From: Desertivirga arenae
Lineage (GTDB): Bacteria > Bacteroidota > Bacteroidia > Sphingobacteriales > Sphingobacteriaceae
Assembly: GCF_017355785.1 (NCBI RefSeq)
Contig: NZ_JAFEWE010000001.1
Location: forward strand, 434,001-498,000
Direction: 5' to 3'
DNA: 64,000 bases
Positions 57,814-64,000 of this stretch are shown here, one piece after another. Made by a program: the position numbers and the translations under genes. How positions within the stretch are numbered: the stretch's first letter is position 1; each line of letters begins with the position of its first letter. The notes under the pieces are model-generated. The model did no database searches. It was not told the DNA's origin and saw only the letters and a list, made by a program, of their open reading frames with translations.

Positions 57814-58680
57814 TTGTACCGATTAAAGTTATATATCCTGATATTTTTTATACTCAGCGGGTTAGGAGTATTAGGGACAGACCTATTTCTTGAAGAGCTT
57901 TCCGTCCTGTTAAACCTTAGGCCAACCCTTGTACACTTTATCATCACCCTCCTTTTCTTTTCCATCCTTCCCTATTTATTTTATCGATTGCAGTTAAGAG
58001 AAGTAAGGGCCCTACAGGAATTGGAACGAACAAAAGCTGATGCTGCTGATCAGATTAACCGTACCCTTGTAGAGAATGTCAGACTTTCTGCGTTGGCAGA
58101 TAAGATCAATAGCCTGGTAATGATCACAGACAACACCGGAAAAATACTTTGGGTAAATTCTACATTTGAACGGTTTACAGGGTATTCCCTTATAGAAGTT
58201 GCAGGCAAGTATCCCAACTTTCTTCATGGTCCAAATACGGATGTTAGCGTCCAGGATAAGATCAATCAGGAAATCATCAAATCCGATTTCGTGCGGGGTG
58301 AAATTATTAATTATACGAAAGGTGGTGAAGAATATTGGGTAGAACTGAATATCTCTGCGATATATGATGATAGCTGTAAGGTAAGTCAATATATATCGAT
58401 ATCAAATATCATTACAGAGCGAAAGCGAAATGAAGCGATCATTGAAAGACAGAAAGAAGCCTTCAGGCAGGTTGCCTGGGCAAATTCTCATTCACTACGT
58501 CGCCCCGTTGCTTCGATCCTCAGCCTGGCAAGACTAAGCGAAGAATGCATCGAGGCAGACGAACTAAGAGAGATCCACTCGCTTTTAAAAATTTCAGCTG
58601 ATGAATTAGATATTGAGCTAAGAAAGCTTTCAAAAGACATCAACCAGCTGGAGTCAGATATCGATACTATCGGGGAATAA
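57814..58680 (+). CDS. Membrane PAS protein with histidine-kinase-like helix but no ATPase domain
   Basis: 288 residues. TTG start (MYRLKLYILIFF) because the next Met lies inside the PAS domain. Two membrane segments (about 5-22 and 38-60), then coiled coil and PAS at about 98-215 (VMITDNTGKILWVNSTFERF, NFLHGPNTD, EYWVELNISAIYDDS). It ends with a helical region QVAWANSHSLRRPVASILSL, which resembles an H-box (His in ANSHSLRRP), and a second helix, but the protein stops at 288 without an HATPase_c domain. It is therefore not a complete kinase; it could be a phospho-acceptor or scaffold. The LuxR-type regulator gene follows. Confidence 0.82.
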   Translation: MYRLKLYILIFFILSGLGVLGTDLFLEELSVLLNLRPTLVHFIITLLFFSILPYLFYRLQLREVRALQELERTKADAADQINRTLVENVRLSALADKINSLVMITDNTGKILWVNSTFERFTGYSLIEVAGKYPNFLHGPNTDVSVQDKINQEIIKSDFVRGEIINYTKGGEEYWVELNISAIYDDSCKVSQYISISNIITERKRNEAIIERQKEAFRQVAWANSHSLRRPVASILSLARLSEECIEADELREIHSLLKISADELDIELRKLSKDINQLESDIDTIGE

Positions 58681-58765
58681 TTTTCATAATCTAAATGCAA
58701 TATATCTTTTCTTAACATCCTTAATTCTTCAAAAATCAGGATTATTGCAATTTCAAAAAGAATAT

Positions 58766-59425
58766 ATGTTTTTAGAGCCGACAGAAAAAATAAAGATCTC
58801 TGCAGTAGATGATCAATTGATTTTTCGTGAGTTATTGTCGCGGGCATTAAAGTCTATTCCTGAATTCGAGTTTTTAAATGCCTATAGCGATGGGAGCGCT
58901 TTTTTGGAAAGTATTGCCACTACTCCTGCTCTTAAACCTAATATTGCCATCATCGACATTGATATGCCTGAGATGTCGGGAGAGGAATTAAACGAGATCC
59001 TGCATCAAAAGTATCCTGATATTAAAGTGATCGTACTTTCTATGCATACCGATTCACCTACTATATCAAGCGTTATTAACTCTGGAGCAGCTTCTTATTT
59101 ACCTAAAGATAGTCCGATAAGCGAGCTTTTATGGGCAATAAACTCGGTTTACAGAACCGGATTTTATCTCAATAATCAAGTAGTTGATAAACTAAGGGAA
59201 GGGAAAGAACGAAAGACGGTTTCCATTAATGGAATCAGTCCCAGAGAGGTTGAGGTACTGAACCTTATATGTAAGGAATATACTAACGCTGAGATTGCAG
59301 ATAAGCTTAATATCAGCATTCGCACGGTCGATACCCATCGAAAAAGTCTTCTTTTAAAGACGGAAAGTCGCAATACTGCTGGCTTGGTACTATTTGCCGT
59401 GAAAAATCAGTTACTTACCTCTTAG
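58766..59425 (+). CDS. NarL/FixJ-type response regulator (receiver plus LuxR HTH)
   Basis: 219 residues from ATG 58766; the TTG seven codons earlier is less likely. Receiver domain: DD in KISAVDDQLIFR, phospho-acceptor Asp in IAIIDIDMPEMSGEE, Lys in SYLPKDSPISE. LuxR helix-turn-helix at about 155-215: ISPREVEVLNLICKEYTNAE and KLNISIRTVDTHRKSLLLK. It probably receives phosphate from a hybrid or remote kinase, since the neighbouring PAS proteins lack ATPase domains. Confidence 0.93.
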   Translation: MFLEPTEKIKISAVDDQLIFRELLSRALKSIPEFEFLNAYSDGSAFLESIATTPALKPNIAIIDIDMPEMSGEELNEILHQKYPDIKVIVLSMHTDSPTISSVINSGAASYLPKDSPISELLWAINSVYRTGFYLNNQVVDKLREGKERKTVSINGISPREVEVLNLICKEYTNAEIADKLNISIRTVDTHRKSLLLKTESRNTAGLVLFAVKNQLLTS

Positions 59426-59669
59426 TTTTGCTCAACCACAGAACATCCAGCTCCAGCTCCAGCTCGCATTACAGATCCATCGAAAGCAAAACAACTTTCT
59501 AAGTTTAAATACTCATACCTTATCCGTAAAAACACCTAGCCCTAATACAAAACGCGTATTTTGAAAATTACCATTTTCACACTATGGTGGCTGAATGGAA
59601 ATTTTCTGAAGTTTGTTTCATACAAGAACGCAAGGAAATCAGTTCTGCAGCGATAAAAGAAATAACACC
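59426..59669 (+). other. Gap between response regulator and small ORF
   Basis: Contains three tandem CCAGCT units (59447-59465) and a 29-codon frame (59584-59673, MVAEWKFSEVCFIQE...) whose TGA overlaps the ATG of the next small gene, as in coupled leader peptides. No clear promoter match was found. Confidence 0.3.
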
Positions 59670-59825
59670 ATGACGCTAATATTATTAAACAGAATCTTTA
59701 AAACCAGGAAGTTTGATTTCTCTGCAATATTTCAATCATTAAACTTTGCATTGCTCATGGATGTAATTATTGCACTTGCAATAATTAAAAATTTCCACGC
59801 TTTATTTACTACGATTTTCAGATAG
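59670..59825 (+). CDS. Small 51-residue hydrophobic protein
   Basis: Begins MTLILLNRIFKTRKFDFSAI and has one membrane-length segment (FALLMDVIIALAIIKNF) before a short C-terminus (HALFTTIFR). The start overlaps the end of a 29-codon frame (ATGA). A terminator follows at 59876. Function unknown. Confidence 0.45.
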   Translation: MTLILLNRIFKTRKFDFSAIFQSLNFALLMDVIIALAIIKNFHALFTTIFR

Positions 59826-59875
59826 TGAAAATTTCTAAAAGAGTTAATAGGACACATTATAAAAGTATAATCGAC

Positions 59876-59934
59876 CGGTACTTTCCCGTTAGAATTAAGG
59901 TGGGTATTTAGGGAAGGTACCGTGTTGATTTTTT
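59876..59934 (+). terminator. Terminator just upstream of the CheY-like gene
   Basis: CGGTACTTTCCC (59876-59887) pairs with GGGAAGGTACCG (59911-59922; one G-U pair), then TGTTGATTTTTT. It ends 13 bases before the ATG at 59947, so it could end the small gene's transcript or act as an attenuator. Confidence 0.6.
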
Positions 59935-59946
59935 AAAAGTGGGAGA

Positions 59947-60300
59947 ATGAAGATCTTAATTGCCGAAGACGACGCAGTAACCCTGAAGGTACTGGAAACC
60001 CGATTAAAAAGAGCTGGCCACGAAGTTGAAAGTTCAATAGATGGAATTGAAGCATTAGAAAAAATAGCTGCTTATCAGCCAGATCTGGTGATCACTGATA
60101 TATTAATGCCTTACTCTTCGGGATTAGAATTTGCAGGAGTAGTAAAGCAGAATTATGATATTCCAATCATTATACTCTCTGGTCTTCATCAGGAAAAAGT
60201 AATTGTAGAGGCTTTTGCACTGGGTATCGACGACTATATAACGAAACCATTTAGTGCGCTCGAACTGATATCCCGAGTTAATCGCCTGGTGTTAAAATAA
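59947..60300 (+). CDS. Single-domain CheY-like response regulator
   Basis: 117 residues. Receiver only: EDD in MKILIAEDDAVT, phospho-acceptor Asp in DLVITDILMPYSSGL, Thr/Ser in IPIIILSGLHQE and Lys in DYITKPFSALE. No output domain; it may signal through protein contacts or act as a phosphate sink for the neighbouring PAS proteins. Confidence 0.93.
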   Translation: MKILIAEDDAVTLKVLETRLKRAGHEVESSIDGIEALEKIAAYQPDLVITDILMPYSSGLEFAGVVKQNYDIPIIILSGLHQEKVIVEAFALGIDDYITKPFSALELISRVNRLVLK

Positions 60301-60311
60301 GAATTTGGTTC

Positions 60312-60373
60312 AGCTTGCTCTCGCTCCACCCATTAAACGCTCTTGCGGTTTGGAGCGGGCCAGCAGGCTTTTA
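60312..60373 (+). terminator. Terminator after the CheY-like gene
   Basis: AGCTTGCT (60312-60319) pairs with AGCAGGCT (60362-60369), and CGCTCCA with TGGAGCG inside it, followed by TTTTACTTT. Confidence 0.65.
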
Positions 60374-60400
60374 CTTTAATATAAATTATTTTATACATCG

Positions 60401-60429
60401 GCAGAACTTCTGAGAAAAACTATCGTACA
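60401..60429 (+). promoter_or_regulatory. Weak ECF-like promoter of a small membrane protein gene
   Basis: GCAGAAC (60401-60407), 16 bases, CGTACA (60424-60429), then the ATG at 60441. The -35 differs (AGAAC instead of GTAAC), so this is a weaker member of the set. Confidence 0.35.
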
Positions 60430-60440
60430 AAGATCTCGTT

Positions 60441-60581
60441 ATGAGACGTATAAACAAAGGTGTTCTGTTGGCATGGCTGTTTTTCCTGACTGGAGTATTT
60501 ATCGTTATTTTCTGGTATAACGAACAACGTTATTCAACAACTCCGTCATCTCTTCCTGCCAGTTATATTAAAGTTCCTTAA
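60441..60581 (+). CDS. Small 46-residue membrane protein
   Basis: Begins MRRINKGVLLAWLFFLTGVF with a single hydrophobic helix to residue about 26 (IVIFWY), then a polar, proline-containing tail ending SYIKVP. Basic N-terminus and position 12 bases after an ECF-like -10 support a real gene. It converges with the PAS protein gene. Confidence 0.5.
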   Translation: MRRINKGVLLAWLFFLTGVFIVIFWYNEQRYSTTPSSLPASYIKVP

Positions 60582-60592
60582 AAGCCGTAGAA

Positions 60593-63580
60593 TTACGCAA
60601 GGTTGTGCGTTTTTCTGATTATTTCTTTGATCACATCATCAAGGTCTACTGCCGACTGGTATAGCAAAGGCATTAACTCGTTAAGAGTTTCCTGTTGCGG
60701 GTCCATGGTCATTAGATTAACCAATCCAAGGATCCTCGAAAGAGGTGCTCGAACAATATGAGATTGTACCCAGGCGATATCCATTAATTTCTTATTCTGG
60801 GCTTCTATCTCTTTAACGTAATTCACACTACTTGTAATATCTCTGCATATAGCGATGTAATTCTTGATAAGGCCTGTTTCATCACGAACCGGTGCGATAC
60901 CTAAGGAACCCCAGTAACATTCCCCATTCTTTTTATAAAAGACAGTCTCTATACTGCAACTTTTACCTTCCGCAATAGCGTTACCTAGTTTTTGCAATTC
61001 ATCAGGATCTGTTTCGGGCCCTGTAAGTATACTTGTCCTTTTACCCAATATTTCCTCTTCCATAAAACCCGTCATCCTATAAAATGAAGGGTTAGCATAG
61101 ATGATTGACACCTCTCCGTCAACAACAACTTCTGGAGAGGTAATTAACACAGCATCAGTTGTATTGGTAATAACCGACTCAAATAAACGCAACCGATGTT
61201 CTTCCATCTTAAGAGCTGTAACATCCTTCATAGCCCCGATCATCCTTACAGGCTTTCCACCAGGATCACGCACTATTACAGCATGATTTACGATAATGGC
61301 ATATTCCCCACCAGCCTTCTGGAACAGATATTCATCATGCCAGTACTGAGTAATACTGTCCGCCAGGGTTCGCCCTATCCCCGCCCACACTTCTTCGAAA
61401 TCATCAGGATGCACCAGCGCTGTGATCCATGCACTGGATACTTCTGTACCCGCCTCCTGGTAACCAAAAAGCGTCGAAAAACCTTCTCCCAGAAAAACCC
61501 TGTCGTTCAATAGGTCAAAGTCCCATATTGCATCTGATGTAGCACGTGTAGCTAGTATAAATCGTTCATTACTTTCAATTAAACGTTTTTCTGCTTCGGC
61601 GCGGGTAGTGATATCATTGGCAATTACCAGCCGGCATTCTCGCTGGTTAATCTGAATAGCATGAGAAGAAATCTCTACTAAAATCAATTCGCCGTTTTTT
61701 TTACGATGTCTCCAGGCACCGAGACTGGAGGAGCGTTTTCTTGAGGCCTCTTTTACGAGTTTAGTAACACTAAGAACATCTTCAATAGGTCTGAAATCTA
61801 AGATACTCATCGAAAGAAATTCCTCACGACTATAACCATAAGATCTTATTGCAGCTTCATTAACTTCTACAATCTTTAGCGTTTCCAACTCGTAGATCCA
61901 GTTGGGAAGCGGGCTGTTTTGAAAGATCTTCCGGTATTTTTCCTCCGATTCGGCAATAGTAAGGTCGGCAAGTATTCTGTCCGTGATATCCTGTACAGTC
62001 CCTTCCATACTTATAACCTCTCCGGCTTCATTGCAGTTAGAATTAGCCAAGGCGTGAACATATCTTAAAACTCCATCCGCTCTTTTAATTCTATAAACAA
62101 TATCTGTATTATGCTTTCCAGCTATAGTTTCCTTGTGATATTCCAGCAGCCGGTCCCGGTCTTCCACATACACCGATCCAAGGAAATGATCGAAGCTTAC
62201 AGAAGTAGCTTTTGGCCATCCCCAAATATCATAATGTTCGTCAGACCAGAAGAGCTGATCCTTACTTACATCAAACTCCCAATATCCCAGGCGGGCAATC
62301 TTCTGAGCAGAAATCAGGCGACTATTAAGCTTAAAAAGCTCGAACTCGCTTTGCTTCCTTACTGTCACATCCCTGAAATTGACTACTATCCCCCCTAAGG
62401 CCTCATTTTTCAGCATGTTACTAAACGTAAACTCCATCCATTTTGATTGACCATTGTCTTCTGCAAGAGAAATAAGGACATTTTTTAACTGCGAACCAGG
62501 CTTCTGCTTAAGTCGCTCCAACAATTGATTAAGGTAAGAGGCGTTTTTGCTATCAAAATGCGATACAAATACAGAATCCAGCAATACTTCCCAGCTTAGT
62601 CCGGTTATTCTTTCTACCTGCGGAGATACATATTTCACTATGTTATCTTCCCCTAACAGCATAATCCCGTCCGAACTATTTTCGATGAGTCCTCTGAACT
62701 TTTTCTCACTTTTCTCCAACCGGTCTTCAGCCATCTTTTGCTGGGTTATATCTCTACCTGAAATACAGACACCAGTAATAACTCCCTCCTCTTTAATTGG
62801 ATAAATAGAAAAACTAAAACAGTAAAAACCCTCTCCCTCTACAAACAGAGGTCTCTGATATTGTACCACATTGTCCTTCAACACACGGATAACCTGCTTT
62901 TTAAAATATTCTTTCCAGGGATCTTCGATATAATCCAAAAGGCTTTTACCTTCTTCAAACTTAAGGGGTGAGTCTTTTAATAAAATATAGTCATGAGCTC
63001 TATTATTGAACGCCTTAATCTTTAAGTCAGGATCGGTAAGGACGAAACCTTCTATAGAATTGTTAAAGATCGTACGAAGGTTTCTTTCCAGTTCAATTTC
63101 TACCCGGGTTTTATTTTCGGGTGCTGATGCCGTATCGTCTTCACCCAGACCACGAGTCGCTTCCTCCCGATTTAACACCCTGGACGTAATATCAAGGATG
63201 GTATGAATAATATACGCTAGCTCCCCTTTAGTATCTACTACTGCAGAGGTATGAGTTTCCCAATAGTTGATTTGGCTACTTGCTCCATTTCCTGTTGGCA
63301 AATCGTATCGAATAGGTCCCAGATCATATGCTCCCTTCGTTGTCCGTACCTTTTCAAGCGCCGTTCTGATAGACTTGATTGCAGATTTTTTATTGTCCGT
63401 TTCCAAATCTGGAAACACCTGAAAAAGAGGTTTGTCAAGCAGCTCGGGTAAGGGAGTACGAGTGGCTTTTATAAAAGCATCATTGGCGTCCATAATGCGA
63501 TAATCCTTTTCAGGGTATAAAATTAAGGTGGGCACAGGATGACTTTTAAAAATCTCGTGAACGTCTTGTAATGGTATCAT
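60593..63580 (-). CDS. Multi-PAS sensor protein ending in a kinase-like helix without ATPase domain
   Basis: 995 residues, soluble. About seven PAS domains in tandem (starts near 12, 165, 285, 410, 545, 670 and 805), e.g. NSSDGIMLLGEDNIVKYVSP, ARLGYWEFDVSKDQLFWSDE, and PSFYRMTGFMEEEILGKRTS. It closes with DIAWVQSHIVRAPLSRILGL and VNLMTMDPQQETLN, an H-box-like motif, then one more helix, and stops. No HATPase_c domain follows. It shares that end-piece with the protein at 57814, so the two are probably related in mode of action. Likely partners are the response regulators upstream. Confidence 0.85.
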   Translation of the reverse strand: MIPLQDVHEIFKSHPVPTLILYPEKDYRIMDANDAFIKATRTPLPELLDKPLFQVFPDLETDNKKSAIKSIRTALEKVRTTKGAYDLGPIRYDLPTGNGASSQINYWETHTSAVVDTKGELAYIIHTILDITSRVLNREEATRGLGEDDTASAPENKTRVEIELERNLRTIFNNSIEGFVLTDPDLKIKAFNNRAHDYILLKDSPLKFEEGKSLLDYIEDPWKEYFKKQVIRVLKDNVVQYQRPLFVEGEGFYCFSFSIYPIKEEGVITGVCISGRDITQQKMAEDRLEKSEKKFRGLIENSSDGIMLLGEDNIVKYVSPQVERITGLSWEVLLDSVFVSHFDSKNASYLNQLLERLKQKPGSQLKNVLISLAEDNGQSKWMEFTFSNMLKNEALGGIVVNFRDVTVRKQSEFELFKLNSRLISAQKIARLGYWEFDVSKDQLFWSDEHYDIWGWPKATSVSFDHFLGSVYVEDRDRLLEYHKETIAGKHNTDIVYRIKRADGVLRYVHALANSNCNEAGEVISMEGTVQDITDRILADLTIAESEEKYRKIFQNSPLPNWIYELETLKIVEVNEAAIRSYGYSREEFLSMSILDFRPIEDVLSVTKLVKEASRKRSSSLGAWRHRKKNGELILVEISSHAIQINQRECRLVIANDITTRAEAEKRLIESNERFILATRATSDAIWDFDLLNDRVFLGEGFSTLFGYQEAGTEVSSAWITALVHPDDFEEVWAGIGRTLADSITQYWHDEYLFQKAGGEYAIIVNHAVIVRDPGGKPVRMIGAMKDVTALKMEEHRLRLFESVITNTTDAVLITSPEVVVDGEVSIIYANPSFYRMTGFMEEEILGKRTSILTGPETDPDELQKLGNAIAEGKSCSIETVFYKKNGECYWGSLGIAPVRDETGLIKNYIAICRDITSSVNYVKEIEAQNKKLMDIAWVQSHIVRAPLSRILGLVNLMTMDPQQETLNELMPLLYQSAVDLDDVIKEIIRKTHNLA

Positions 63581-63842
63581 ATCATCATCGAATGAAAGCG
63601 TACCGGCAATTGGTTTATAATCAAAAGAAACAATATAAAATGCTGGATTTAGTTTGCTATCACTGGTAAAATAGTAATGAGACTTGGAGCATTCGATAAA
63701 AGACCGCGGTTATAATATTGCAATCAGCTAATCGGGATTAGCAGCCATCAAAAAGAAAAATCAAGTACTTTGGAGGGTCAGAACCTGCTAAACAAAAAAC
63801 CCCTGATGCTTTGGAGAAAGCAGCAGGGGTAGATCCACAACC
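63581..63842. other. Gap after the PAS gene, including a terminator
   Basis: No convincing gene. It includes the upstream region of the PAS gene and the hairpin annotated at 63793-63830. Confidence 0.5.
63793..63830 (-). terminator. Minus-strand terminator near the window end
   Basis: ACCCCTG-a-TGCTTT (63799-63812) pairs with AAAGCA-g-CAGGGGT (63817-63830). On the minus strand it is followed by TTTTTTG (bases 63799-63793). It should end a minus-strand transcript arriving from the right. Confidence 0.75.
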
Positions 63843-64000
63843 ATGAATCAGCAAATGAAGATTTGTAGTGAGCGAATATCCATTTCTTGTAGTAATAAAA
63901 AAATGAGGTTTATCACAAATACGAAAAAGAGAAGCTCTTCATCCGCAATTAATTCTCTTATAACCCTAAGCAATACTAAATTATTATTGTTAGACCACGA
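63843..64000 (+). other. Open frames running off the right edge on both strands
   Basis: From ATG 63843 the plus strand is open to the edge (MNQQMKICSERISISCSNKK...), while the minus strand is open from 64000 down to a stop at 63848-63850 (ending DIRSLQIFIC). The terminator at 63793-63830 favours a minus-strand transcript, but neither frame is recognised. Confidence 0.25.

Noticed and set aside
59447-59465. CCAGCT tandem hexamers as a possible mobile or CRISPR-like repeat
   Set aside because: Only three contiguous copies, no spacers and no associated genes.

Overview
The window is a stretch of a Bacteroidota chromosome, most likely from the Sphingobacteriaceae (Pedobacter-like). The evidence is the SusC/SusD pair with an ECF sigma factor and FecR anti-sigma factor, DUF4249/TonB pairs, low GC content, few recognisable Shine-Dalgarno sequences and several TTG/GTG starts. 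The phylum is secure; the family is inferred. I saw no tRNA, rRNA, CRISPR array, insertion sequence or phage.

Layout. 1-5000: tail of an adhesin-like protein, then an ECF sigma / FecR / STN-surface-repeat locus and a secreted esterase. 5100-17900: mostly housekeeping genes (DUF421 membrane protein, LLM flavin oxidoreductase, pncB, TPR protein, RibD-like reductase, two cell-wall hydrolases, mutS, an NtrC-type regulator, a Gre-like protein). 18100-21400: TonB receptor plus DUF4249 lipoprotein. 22200-26100: a compact stressosome-type operon (RsbR, RsbS, RsbT, an ATPase-PP2C fusion and a histidine kinase). 26250-35940: a six-gene minus-strand operon of secreted carbohydrate-active enzymes (two GH2, DUF2264, GH43, GH105, BNR beta-propeller). 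36100-41200: single genes, including a tandem pair of small paralogous proteins, a PL1-like pectate lyase and an M28 peptidase. 41250-51350: SusD, SusC and FecR with a divergent sigma factor, then a pentad-repeat protein, a zinc ribbon and a secreted PHP-like protein. 51470-57500: AraC/GyrI regulator, zinc phospholipase, small genes and a serine hydrolase. 57800-63600: a signalling cluster with two PAS proteins that lack an ATPase domain, a LuxR-type and a CheY-type response regulator, and small membrane proteins.

How it may work together. The enzyme operon, PL1 lyase and SusCD/FecR/sigma set fit use of an acidic plant polysaccharide such as rhamnogalacturonan or arabinogalactan with glucuronate caps; the substrate is inferred. 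The most interesting regulatory signal is a shared ECF-like promoter motif, TGTAAC-N16/17-CGTA. It occurs upstream of the stressosome operon, before each small paralogue and before the PAS protein at 57814, with a weaker copy before the small membrane protein at 60441. I read this as a possible stress regulon tying these loci together.

Limits. Everything was read by eye. Domain calls rest on recognised motifs, not searches. Genes shorter than about 60 codons were found by reading the gaps and are less certain.
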